Of a stretch of DNA of 64,000 nt, positions 16,998-24,708 are shown piece by piece. The position numbers and the translations under genes are program-made. This DNA is from Streptomyces aurantiacus (lineage in GTDB: Bacteria > Actinomycetota > Actinomycetes > Streptomycetales > Streptomycetaceae). How positions within the stretch are numbered: the first letter of the stretch is position 1; each line of letters opens with the position of its first letter. Under the pieces are notes generated by a model. It ran no database searches and was not told the DNA's origin. It saw nothing but the letters and a program-made list of their open reading frames with translations. The stretch lies in the NCBI RefSeq assembly GCF_027107535.1, contig NZ_CP114283.1:1612001-1676000 (forward strand), in the 5' to 3' direction.

Positions 16998-18002
16998 TTG
17001 AAGCGCCCAAGACTCGTGACGGTTTTCGCCGCCGCCCTCCTCGGCCTGCTGCCGACGGCGGCACAGGCCACCGCGTACCCGGACCCCCTCCCGATCAGCG
17101 GGCAGCGGATCATCCACGACCCGACCGTCATCCGCCTCAAGTCCGGTGGTTTCGCCGCCTATTCGACAGGCGGGATCATCGGTGCCCGCCTGTCGAAGGA
17201 CCGCAGACACTGGGAGGACGCGGGCAACGCCTTCGCCGAGCCGCCGGGTTGGTGGTACGAGTACAACGGCACCGGCGACCCCTGGGCCCCCGACATCTCC
17301 TACCGCGCGGGAAGGTACTGGCTGTACTACGCGGTCTCCTCCTGGGGTACGAACCACTCCGCGATCGGTGTCGCCACGTCCAGGTCCGGCAAGCCCGGCA
17401 CCTGGACCGACCACGGCAAGGTCCTCACCTCCGGGACGACCGACACCTGGAACGCCATCGACCCGGCGATCACCAGGGCGGACGGCAGACTGTGGATGGC
17501 GTTCGGCTCGTACTGGACCGGAATCCGCATGGTCGAACTGAATCCGGCCACCGGAAAGGCCGTCCCCGGCACGGCCGTCCACCACCTGGCGACCCGCCCG
17601 GACGCCCCGTACGCGGTCGAGGGCCCGTACATCGTCCGCCACGGCCGCCACTACTACCTTTTCGCCTCGTACGACACGTGCTGCGCGGGCGTGAACTCGA
17701 CATACAAGATCAAGGTGGGGAGATCCTCGAAGGTCACCGGTCCGTACGCCGACAGTACGGGCACCCCGATGCTGGAGGGCGGCGGCGACCTACTGTTGGA
17801 GGGCCACGGCAGGTACGTCGGCACGGGCGGCCAGTCGGTCTTCCGGGACCGGGGACAGGACTGGCTGGCATACCACTACTACGACGCGGACGATGAGGGC
17901 ACACCGAAGCTCGGGCTGAACCGGCTGAGCTGGAAGGCCAACGGTTGGCCCGCCGTCCTCCAGGGGCGCGGGACTGTGCCGACACGCGGCTCCGCAGCGT
18001 GA
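16998..18002 (+). CDS. secreted GH43 arabinan endo-1,5-alpha-L-arabinosidase
   Basis: A 334-aa protein. A signal peptide (LVTVFAAALLGLLPTAAQATA) is followed by a five-bladed GH43 domain. Catalytic positions are visible: the base Asp in IIHDPTVIR, the pKa-modulating Asp in NAIDPAITR and the acid Glu in VEGPYIVRHG; YDTCCAGVNSTYK is also typical of arabinanases. The TTG start is supported by AAGGAG 9 nt upstream. It probably cuts alpha-1,5-arabinan outside the cell. The last residues (QGRGTVPTRGSAA and the stop) are encoded by a dispersed repeat, so the C-terminal tail looks like a recent extension compared with its paralogue at 23719, which stops at GWPVAY. Confidence 0.85.
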   Translation: MKRPRLVTVFAAALLGLLPTAAQATAYPDPLPISGQRIIHDPTVIRLKSGGFAAYSTGGIIGARLSKDRRHWEDAGNAFAEPPGWWYEYNGTGDPWAPDISYRAGRYWLYYAVSSWGTNHSAIGVATSRSGKPGTWTDHGKVLTSGTTDTWNAIDPAITRADGRLWMAFGSYWTGIRMVELNPATGKAVPGTAVHHLATRPDAPYAVEGPYIVRHGRHYYLFASYDTCCAGVNSTYKIKVGRSSKVTGPYADSTGTPMLEGGGDLLLEGHGRYVGTGGQSVFRDRGQDWLAYHYYDADDEGTPKLGLNRLSWKANGWPAVLQGRGTVPTRGSAA

Positions 18003-18033
18003 GCGCGACCAGCCACGACGCAGCCGCACCCGC
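17961..18033 (+). repeat. long copy of the dispersed GGGGCGCGGG element, overlapping the GH43 3' end
   Basis: CAGGGGCGCGGGACTGTG, CGGCTCCGCAGCGTGAGCG and CGACCAGCCACGACGCA occur in the same order as in the copy at 58039-58105. The first 42 nt lie inside the GH43 reading frame and supply its last 13 codons and stop. Confidence 0.75.
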
Positions 18034-18068
18034 CAACGACACACAAGCCACCACCCTGAAAGGCGCAC

Positions 18069-19580
18069 ATGCATACCGCCCGCTTCACCCTCGACCCCGC
18101 CTTCACCGTCGGTGAGGTCAACCCCCGCCTCTTCGGATCCTTCGTCGAACACCTCGGACGCTGTGTCTACACCGGCGTCTTCGAACCGGGCCACCCCACC
18201 GCCGACGAGGCGGGGCTGCGCACGGACGTGCTGGAGCTCGTCCGCGAGCTCGGCGTGACCGCCGTCCGCTACCCCGGCGGCAACTTCGTCTCCGGCTACA
18301 AGTGGGAGGACTCGGTCGGCCCGGCCGAGGAGCGGCCCCGCCGTCTCGACCTCGCCTGGCGTTCCACGGAGTCCAACCGCTTCGGGCTCGCCGAGTACAT
18401 CGCCTTCCTGAAGAAGATAGGCCCCCAGGCCGAGCCGATGATGGCGGTCAACCTCGGCACCAGGGGAGTGGCCGAGGCGCTGGAACTCCAGGAGTACGCC
18501 AACCACCCCTCCGGAACCGCGCTTTCGGACCTGCGGGCGTCCCACGGCGACAAGGATCCGTACGGCATCAAGATGTGGTGTCTCGGCAACGAGATGGACG
18601 GGCCCTGGCAGACCGGCCACAAGACCGCCGCGGAGTACGGCCGCGTCGCCGCCGAGACCGCCCGCGCGATGCGGCAGATCGACCCCTCCGTCGAGCTGGT
18701 CGCCTGCGGCTCCTCGAGCCAGTCCATGCCGACCTTCGCCGAGTGGGAGGCGACGGTCCTGGCGGAGACGTACGACCTCGTCGACTACGTGTCCCTGCAC
18801 GCCTACTACTGGCCGACCGACGGCGACTTCGACTCCTTCCTCGCCTCGGCCGTCGACATGGAGTCGTTCATCGAGAACGTCGTCGCCACCTGCGACCACG
18901 TGGGCGCGAAGCTCAAGTCCAAGAAGAAGATCAACCTCTCCTTCGACGAGTGGAACGTCTGGTACCTCCAGGAGTGGGAGGACTCCGCCAAGGCCGATCC
19001 GCTGGACTGGCCGGAGGCCCCGAGGCTCCTGGAGGACAACTACTCCGTCATGGACGCGGTCGTCTTCGGGTCACTCCTCATCGCGCTGCTGCGGCACGCG
19101 GACCGGGTGACCGTCGCCTGCCTCGCCCAGCTCGTCAACGTCATCGCGCCGATCATGACCGAGCCGGGCGGCCCGGCCTGGCGGCAGACGACCTTCTTCC
19201 CGTTCGCGCAGGCCTCGCGGTACGGGCGCGGGCAGGTCCTCGACGTACGCGTCGAGTCGCCGACGTACGAGACGAAGAAGTACGGGGAGGCCGACCTGCT
19301 GCACGCCACCGCCGTACGGGCCGAGGACGGTTCGGTCACCGTCTTCGCGGTCAACCGCAGCCGGACCGACGCGCTGCCCCTCGAAGTGGCGCTCGGCTCG
19401 CTGGGCCTGACCGCCGTCGTGGAGCACAGCGTTCTGGCCGACGCCGACCCCGACGCCCGCAACACCCTCGACGAGCCGGAGCGGGTCGCTCCGCGGGCCG
19501 TCGAGGGGACCACGCTCCAGGGAGGCACCCTGGGTGCGGTTCTGGAGCCGATGTCCTGGAACGTGATCCGGCTCGCCTGA
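18069..19580 (+). CDS. GH51 alpha-L-arabinofuranosidase
   Basis: A 503-aa enzyme of the usual GH51 length, without a signal peptide, so it acts in the cytoplasm on imported arabino-oligosaccharides and releases L-arabinose. The N-terminus (NPRLFGSFVEHLGRCVYTGV) and the block VTAVRYPGGNFVSGYKWED are family signatures. The acid/base Glu is in KMWCLGNEMDGPW and the nucleophile Glu in LSFDEWNVWY. The ATG has GAAAGG 7 nt upstream. It closes the importer-GH43-GH51 operon, and a hairpin terminator follows at 19635-19669. Confidence 0.92.
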   Translation: MHTARFTLDPAFTVGEVNPRLFGSFVEHLGRCVYTGVFEPGHPTADEAGLRTDVLELVRELGVTAVRYPGGNFVSGYKWEDSVGPAEERPRRLDLAWRSTESNRFGLAEYIAFLKKIGPQAEPMMAVNLGTRGVAEALELQEYANHPSGTALSDLRASHGDKDPYGIKMWCLGNEMDGPWQTGHKTAAEYGRVAAETARAMRQIDPSVELVACGSSSQSMPTFAEWEATVLAETYDLVDYVSLHAYYWPTDGDFDSFLASAVDMESFIENVVATCDHVGAKLKSKKKINLSFDEWNVWYLQEWEDSAKADPLDWPEAPRLLEDNYSVMDAVVFGSLLIALLRHADRVTVACLAQLVNVIAPIMTEPGGPAWRQTTFFPFAQASRYGRGQVLDVRVESPTYETKKYGEADLLHATAVRAEDGSVTVFAVNRSRTDALPLEVALGSLGLTAVVEHSVLADADPDARNTLDEPERVAPRAVEGTTLQGGTLGAVLEPMSWNVIRLA

Positions 19581-19634
19581 CGGATCCGAACGGACCTCGC
19601 GGCGCGCGGTGCCCCCGCCCTCTCCGGCAGGGGC

Positions 19635-19669
19635 GCGGCGAATGGTCTCCCCCGTGGACCATTCGCCGC
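19635..19669. terminator. bidirectional hairpin terminator between convergent genes
   Basis: GCGGCGAATGGTC (19635-19647) and GACCATTCGCCGC (19657-19669) form a perfect 13-bp stem with a 9-nt loop. It lies between the GH51 gene (+) and the PucR-type gene (-). There is no T-run, as is common in Streptomyces. Confidence 0.7.
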
Positions 19670-19744
19670 CGCACCGTACGGAAGGCGGGCGGCCCGCTTG
19701 TCGCTGTGTCGACAGATCGGGGCGGCTGTCCTTCCATGAGCACG

Positions 19745-21265
19745 TTAGGAGGCGACGTCCTTCGAGGACCACCGTGCACGGTGATCAGATTCGGCCGGCG
19801 GGTGTGCACGCTGTCCAGCTGTCACCCGCAGGGCGTGGACGAGGTCGTGGGTGCCCGAACCGGTGGTCAGCAGGTCGCGGTTGAGGAGGCGTTCGGCGGC
19901 GCGCAGATGGGCGCGGACCGTGTTGCGGCTCAGGCCCAGGTGCGCGGCCGTTCGCTGGGCGTCGGTGTTGGCGTCGATCCAGGCCGCCACGGTGAGGTAC
20001 AGGTCGCGGTGCCGGGTGTCGTGCAGAGGGTGCAGGAAGGACTCCGCCCAGGCCGTGGCGGGGGAGGTGCGCAGGAGTTCGCCCAGCGGCGGCGCGACCA
20101 GCTGGACGCTGTCGGCGGGGTCGGGCTGCGGGGCGGTGAGGGACAGGGCCAGGTCGAGTGTGGCGCGGGTGCGGACCTCGCCGAGGTCGATGCCCAGCGC
20201 CTCCTCCGCCCGGCGGCAGTGGGCCGTGACGGTGGTGCGGCTCAGGTGCAGCAGCCGGGCCACGCCGGACCGGGAGAACGTCACCGCCAGGCGGACGACG
20301 TCCACGGTGGGCTTGGGGGCGGCCTGCAGCGGCTCCAGGTAGGCGCGCGCCCACGCGAGGGCCGCCCGGTGGGGCAGGACGTGCGCCAGTGAGGGCCGCC
20401 CCCGGTAGGCGGCCAGCCGGCCGGGGGAGTTGCGGGCGACGGCGAGGGCGTGCACGGCCTCGCCGTACGCCTCGGCCGTGGCGGCGAGCGGGTGGGGTCT
20501 GCTGACGCCCAGCGCGTACCCGGGGTTCTCCCTGACCAGTCGGCGCAGCACCTCGCCCTGCCGGAAATGGCTGCCGGAATCCGGGTCGTCGGAGACGGGG
20601 CAGATCAACTGCTCTCTGAACACAGGGCAGTTCACCATCAGGCCCGAGCCGTGGTAGCCCGACGGGTCCAGGTAGGTCCGGGCCAGCCGGTCGCGGTCGG
20701 CGGGCGGGCAGTGCAGGAGATGGACCCGTACGCGCTCCGCGTTCAGCAGCGGCGGGACGTCACCCGTGGTCATCCGGCGCGCCAGTGTGACATCCCCGGC
20801 CAGCAGGGCGGTCAGGACCGCGAACCGCAGCTGGGCCGCCTTCGCCTCGTAGCCGCGTGAGCCGGTGTCGGCCTCCGACGCCCGGCTCAGCAGGTCGATG
20901 AGGCCGCCAGCCTGCGAGGCCAGTGCGGCCGCCTCCCGTGACAGCGCCGACGTGCTGACGGTCACCAGCACCGGACGCGGCTCGCGCCCGCCGAAGGCTT
21001 CGAGGCGTACCTCCGACTCACCGACCCGTGTCGTGGCGGCGGCCAGCCGCCCGCCGGCCAGGCGCTCCACGTGCTCCGTCAGCGCGGCCGTCATCCGCGG
21101 GGGATATCCGGCCGTGGCCGTCTCGACTGCGCCCCCGGGTCCGATCCACGCGGCCTGTGCCCCGGTCCGGCGGGCGAGCAGCCCCAGCACCTCCGCCGGG
21201 GTTCCCTGCCGCCGCACGAGCCGCAGCAACTCGTCGAGTGCCTCCCCGTGTCCCAGCACCTCCAC
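19745..21265 (-). CDS. PucR/CdaR-type helix-turn-helix regulator with two HTH segments
   Basis: A 506-aa protein. An N-terminal sensor-like region (about 1-150) precedes a long middle domain. Two PucR-type helix-turn-helix segments are visible: RLLHLSRTTVTAHCRRAEEAL near residue 340 and TAAHLGLSRNTVRAHLRAAERLL near residue 460. Two copies in one chain are unusual for a family that normally has one at the C-terminus. The GTG at 21265 follows GGTGAGG; another GTG two codons later is possible. It is transcribed towards GH51 and separated from it by a terminator. No target is evident. Confidence 0.78.
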   Translation of the reverse strand: MEVLGHGEALDELLRLVRRQGTPAEVLGLLARRTGAQAAWIGPGGAVETATAGYPPRMTAALTEHVERLAGGRLAAATTRVGESEVRLEAFGGREPRPVLVTVSTSALSREAAALASQAGGLIDLLSRASEADTGSRGYEAKAAQLRFAVLTALLAGDVTLARRMTTGDVPPLLNAERVRVHLLHCPPADRDRLARTYLDPSGYHGSGLMVNCPVFREQLICPVSDDPDSGSHFRQGEVLRRLVRENPGYALGVSRPHPLAATAEAYGEAVHALAVARNSPGRLAAYRGRPSLAHVLPHRAALAWARAYLEPLQAAPKPTVDVVRLAVTFSRSGVARLLHLSRTTVTAHCRRAEEALGIDLGEVRTRATLDLALSLTAPQPDPADSVQLVAPPLGELLRTSPATAWAESFLHPLHDTRHRDLYLTVAAWIDANTDAQRTAAHLGLSRNTVRAHLRAAERLLNRDLLTTGSGTHDLVHALRVTAGQRAHPPAESDHRARWSSKDVAS

Positions 21266-21332
21266 AGCCTCACCTTCCCGGCGCCGCGTCCACCGTCCGA
21301 CAGCGGCACCCTAGTAGGCCGACCTGTGGCGT

Positions 21333-22238
21333 TCATGCCACAGCGGTCGGTGCCAGTTCCCGCAGTTCGCCCAACGCCGCCGCGACGGCCGGACGTTCGT
21401 GGCCTCCGGCCCGGGTGCAGGTGAGGAGTTTGCGGTGCGGGTCGCCCGTGCACCGCACACGGGTGATCGGCAGGTGCGGGGTCAGATGGGCGAGCCGCGG
21501 GATGAGCGCCACACCGAGGCCGTGCGCGACGAGGTGGGCCATGACGTTCCAGTCCCTCGCCTGGTGGACGACGTCGGGGGTGAAGCCCGCGGCGCCGCAC
21601 GCGGACAGCACGTGTGGACGGCAGGGGCTGTCCGGGACCTGCGCGATCCAGTCCTCGCGCGCGGCCTCCGCCAGGTCCACCCGGCCGCGCCCGGCCAGCC
21701 GGTGCGTGTCGGGCACGACCAGGTCGAACGGGTCGTCCAGCAACGGCTGTTGGTCGAAGCGTGCGTCCCCGAGCGGCGGGTTGCGCGGGGTCGCCTCGAC
21801 GATGGCGAGATCGGTCTCGCCCTCGAAGAGCAGGTCGAAGCTCTCCGGGACCTCCGCCTCCCGGATCCCGACGGCGAGCCGGGGATGGCGTTCGCGCAGA
21901 TGGGCCGCCATCGGGGCGAGCAGCACCGAGATCGCCATCGGGAAGCCGCTCACCCGCAGCAGTCCGGCCGGAACGGCGTGGTCGGCTCGCAGATCGAGCT
22001 CCGCCCGGTCCCAGCGGGCCTGGATCGCGTCGGCGTGCGTGATCAGGCTCCGCCCGGCCGGGGTCAGCCGTACGCCACGCCCCTGGGGTTCCAGCAGGTC
22101 GACCCCCAGCTCACGGGCGAGCTGGCGGACCTGCTGCGAGGCGGCGGAGGTGGTGAGGTGCAGGGCGCGGGCGGCGGCGGTCACCGTGCCGTAGTGCTCG
22201 ACGGCCCGCAGGACGTGAAGCCGGCGCAGGTCAATCAT
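21333..22238 (-). CDS. LysR-family transcriptional regulator
   Basis: A 301-aa LysR regulator. The N-terminal winged HTH reads MIDLRRLHVLRAVEHYG then TVTAAARALHLTTSAASQQV, and a periplasmic-binding-like effector domain follows. The ATG at 22238 is the usual family start; a GTG three codons upstream is possible. It is divergent from a small zinc-ribbon gene at 22358. The shared intergenic region has a T-N11-A-type inverted repeat, GTCCAG and CTGGAC separated by 9 nt (22261-22281), a plausible LysR box. The ligand is unknown. Confidence 0.85.
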   Translation of the reverse strand: MIDLRRLHVLRAVEHYGTVTAAARALHLTTSAASQQVRQLARELGVDLLEPQGRGVRLTPAGRSLITHADAIQARWDRAELDLRADHAVPAGLLRVSGFPMAISVLLAPMAAHLRERHPRLAVGIREAEVPESFDLLFEGETDLAIVEATPRNPPLGDARFDQQPLLDDPFDLVVPDTHRLAGRGRVDLAEAAREDWIAQVPDSPCRPHVLSACGAAGFTPDVVHQARDWNVMAHLVAHGLGVALIPRLAHLTPHLPITRVRCTGDPHRKLLTCTRAGGHERPAVAAALGELRELAPTAVA

Positions 22239-22260
22239 GCAGTCCACGCTTCAAGGTCAG

Positions 22261-22281
22261 GTCCAGAAAGTCAACCTGGAC
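22261..22281. promoter_or_regulatory. candidate LysR box between divergent genes
   Basis: GTCCAG-N9-CTGGAC fits the T-N11-A rule for LysR-type sites. A minus-strand TTGACT (22273-22268) inside it may be the -35 box of the lysR gene, so binding would repress the regulator and could activate the divergent gene. Confidence 0.45.
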
Positions 22282-22357
22282 GTACACGGTGGTGCCGATA
22301 CACGCTGGAGGTGTCGCGACGGTCCGCCCGGCCACTACGCACGAGAGGTGCAGACAG

Positions 22358-22636
22358 ATGACCAGCACAGCCCACGTCCACGCCCATGGCAGGCCCGACG
22401 GCGACGCGTGCCCGCACTGCGGCTGGCCGGACCGTGCCGAGCCCTTCCAGGTGCTGTCCCGGCACGGCACGGGGGCCGGCCACACCGTGTGGACCCGCTG
22501 TGGATGCGGCTCGCTCCAGATGCGTGTCGTGGACGCCCGCGGTATGCGTGTCGCCTCCCGCAGCCGGCCCGTCGACTCGAGGGCCGTCGACTCGGGGGCC
22601 GCCGGTGTCGGTTCCGGGACGGTAGGGGTTCGGTGA
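22358..22636 (+). CDS. small zinc-ribbon-like protein (92 aa)
   Basis: A 92-aa protein with one Cys-x-x-Cys (DACPHCGW, residues 18 and 21) and a Cys-x-Cys pair (TRCGCGS, residues 48 and 50), separated by a His- and Trp-containing segment. This suggests one bound zinc. The ATG at 22358 has GAGAGGTG 8 nt upstream; the longer upstream extension lacks a ribosome site. It is divergent from the LysR gene and probably its target. I do not recognise the family. The C-terminal 25 residues are a low-complexity Ser/Gly/Val tail. Confidence 0.6.
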   Translation: MTSTAHVHAHGRPDGDACPHCGWPDRAEPFQVLSRHGTGAGHTVWTRCGCGSLQMRVVDARGMRVASRSRPVDSRAVDSGAAGVGSGTVGVR

Positions 22637-22659
22637 CTTCGCCGCGGGCCTGGTGAGGG

Positions 22660-22715
22660 CTGATCGCGCAGTTCCCCGCGCCCCTGGAGGACGGGGCTGC
22701 GCCCCTGTCCTCCAG
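22660..22715. repeat. dispersed element plus terminator hairpin between convergent genes
   Basis: A minus-oriented copy of the dispersed element (CGCGCAGTTCCCCGCGCCCC) runs directly into a hairpin. CTGGAGGACGGGGC (22684-22697) pairs with GCCCCTGTCCTCCAG (22701-22715) with one bulge. It lies between the zinc-ribbon gene and the intradiol-dioxygenase-like gene and probably ends both transcripts. Confidence 0.65.
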
Positions 22716-22737
22716 GCTCAGCCGGTGCCCGGCGTGC

Positions 22738-23484
22738 TCAGCCCGATTCGACGCCCAGGGTCAGGGTGCCCGCGTAACCCGCCGTCGTCGAACCGCCCAG
22801 CGCGGTCAGGGTCAGCAGCCCGGAGGCCGCCCCTCCCTCGTCGTAGAGGGAATCCTGCGCGAGGGTCGTCCGCGGCACCGTGTTGACCGCGTACGCGGGC
22901 ACCAGTGCCACCTTCGCGGTGATGCTCTCGGCGAAGAACAACTGCCCGGTGTGCAGCTCCTGACCGCCCTCGAAGGACCCGTCCGAGGTCAGCGTGACCT
23001 CGGTGTGCACCTTCACGTGGATGTGGATGCAGCGGCCCCGGTACCAGCCCGGGTAGACGCTGGTGATCCTCGCGACGCCGTCGGAGCCCGTGAGGACCCC
23101 GCCGCGCAGGAACGTGCCGTTGTCCGGCTCGTCGTGCCCGTTCCCGCCGACGAACCCGGAGTACTCGCCGAGCGCGTCGCAGTGCCAGATCTCCACCAGC
23201 GCGTTGCCGAGCGGAGCACAGGTGTCGTCGTCGACGACGGTGAGCGTGAGCTGAAGCGGAATGCCGGTCTTGTCCTCGCTGATGTCGGCGCGGACGAGCT
23301 GTCCGTCGAGGTGGTAGGGGCCTTCGGTCATCTCCTTGGTGAGGGTGCAGACCGCCGCGGCGGCTGCCGGTGCCTGGTCGGCGGCGGTGGGGGCCTCCGG
23401 GGTGGTGGCTCCCACGGCCAGTGCGGTCACCGTGGCGCCCGTGGCGACGAGCAGGGTTCTGCGGCCGATCGATGCGTCTGTCAT
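22738..23484 (-). CDS. exported intradiol ring-cleavage dioxygenase-like protein
   Basis: A 248-aa protein with a Tat-type start (GRRTLLVATGATVTALAVG) and a single intradiol dioxygenase core. Candidate non-haem iron(III) ligands are kept: Tyr in EGPYHLDG, Tyr in YPGWYRGR, and two His in RCIHIHVKVH. Cytoplasmic catechol dioxygenases have a helical linker domain that is absent here; this shorter exported class occurs in Streptomyces and may act on lignin- or plant-derived catechols outside the cell. The start at 23484 is chosen for the signal peptide. The nearby arabinan genes fit growth on plant material. Confidence 0.8.
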   Translation of the reverse strand: MTDASIGRRTLLVATGATVTALAVGATTPEAPTAADQAPAAAAAVCTLTKEMTEGPYHLDGQLVRADISEDKTGIPLQLTLTVVDDDTCAPLGNALVEIWHCDALGEYSGFVGGNGHDEPDNGTFLRGGVLTGSDGVARITSVYPGWYRGRCIHIHVKVHTEVTLTSDGSFEGGQELHTGQLFFAESITAKVALVPAYAVNTVPRTTLAQDSLYDEGGAASGLLTLTALGGSTTAGYAGTLTLGVESG

Positions 23485-23623
23485 GAACACGGCACCGCAG
23501 AAGCGGAATCTGTCGACGTGCTGTGCGTTGGGCAAAGTGATGCGCCGTCAAGTCCGTTGTGAGACAGCAGGGCCGTCGAAACACTTTCGACGCTTCCCGG
23601 GGTGCGAGATGCCGCGCGAACCA

Positions 23624-23690
23624 TTGACGCGCGAGGGGTTCGATTCTACGGTCCCGTTCGAAGTAATGACCGTCGTACGGAATGTCGAAC
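23624..23690 (+). promoter_or_regulatory. promoter and IclR operator of the secreted GH43 pair
   Basis: TTGACG (23624-23629), a 17-nt spacer and TACGGT (23647-23652) are followed three bases later by a 35-bp operator from GTTCG (23656) to CGAAC (23690). The boxes, spacing and first half-operator are the same as at the importer promoter 10 kb upstream (13742-13808); the inner core is more degenerate here. Confidence 0.72.
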
Positions 23691-23718
23691 AACTCCCCCC
23701 ACTTGTAGGAGGCTTCGC

Positions 23719-24708
23719 GTGAGCCGCACCTCCGACAGCCCCCGCCGTGCGAGCCGCGGAACAGCGCTTCTCGCCCTCCCCGTGGCGATCCTGCTCGCCC
23801 TCGTCCCCGGCACCGCCTCCGCGTACCCGAACCCGGGCACCGTCACCGGCTCGACCGTCGTCCACGACCCGACGATGATCCGCACCTCGTCGGGCCAGTA
23901 TTTGCTGTACGCCACCGGCGGCGGCCTGACCCACAAGACGTCGGGCAACCGGATCGCCTTCGGCGCGGGTGCCGACGCCTTCCGCACCAAGCCCGGCTGG
24001 TGGTCGGGGTACGCGACCGAGGCATGGGCGCCCGACATCTCGTACCACGGCGGCAGGTACCTGATGTACTACGCCGTCTCGACCTTCGGCTCGAACAGGT
24101 CGGCCCTGGGGCTCGCCACTTCGGCGACCGGGCTGCCGGGCTCCTGGAGTGATCAGGGGGTGGTCTACACGTCCACCACCTCCAGCGACTACAACGCCAT
24201 CGACCCGAACCTCTTCGTCGACGACGACGGCAAGTGGTGGCTGTCCTTCGGCAGTTGGTGGACCGGGATCAAGCTGATCCGGATCGACCCGTCGACCGGC
24301 AAGCAGCTCTCGTCGAACACCACGCGCTACTCGATCGCCTCCCGCCCGACCGGCACCAAGGCCGTCGAGGCGCCGTCCATCGTCAAGCGGGGCGGCCACT
24401 ACTACCTGTTCGCCTCGTACGACACCTGCTGCGCCGGTACCGGCTCCACCTACAAGGTCAAGGTCGGCCGGGCCACCGGTGTCACCGGGCCGTACTACGA
24501 CAAGAACGGCGTCGCCATGACGAACAACGGCGGCACGCCCGTACTGGAGTCACACGGCCGGTACATCGGCCCGGGCGGCCAGTCGATCCTGGCGGACTCC
24601 GACGGAGACCTGATCGTCTACCACTACTACGACGGCCAGGACAACGGGACTCCCAGACTCGGCATCAACCTACTGAACTGGAGCAGCGGATGGCCCGTCG
24701 CCTACTGA
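23719..24708 (+). CDS. secreted GH43 arabinan endo-1,5-alpha-L-arabinosidase
   Basis: A 329-aa paralogue of the protein at 16998. A signal peptide (ALLALPVAILLALVPGTASA) precedes the GH43 propeller. Catalytic positions are the base Asp in VVHDPTMIR, Asp in NAIDPNLFVDDDG and the acid Glu in VEAPSIVKRGG. YDTCCAGTGSTYK and the final block NGTPRLGINLLNW are typical of endo-arabinanases. The GTG start has a perfect AGGAGG 8 nt upstream. Its last 19 nt overlap the start of the next GH43 gene. It probably makes arabino-oligosaccharides for the CUT1 importer. Confidence 0.88.
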   Translation: MSRTSDSPRRASRGTALLALPVAILLALVPGTASAYPNPGTVTGSTVVHDPTMIRTSSGQYLLYATGGGLTHKTSGNRIAFGAGADAFRTKPGWWSGYATEAWAPDISYHGGRYLMYYAVSTFGSNRSALGLATSATGLPGSWSDQGVVYTSTTSSDYNAIDPNLFVDDDGKWWLSFGSWWTGIKLIRIDPSTGKQLSSNTTRYSIASRPTGTKAVEAPSIVKRGGHYYLFASYDTCCAGTGSTYKVKVGRATGVTGPYYDKNGVAMTNNGGTPVLESHGRYIGPGGQSILADSDGDLIVYHYYDGQDNGTPRLGINLLNWSSGWPVAY

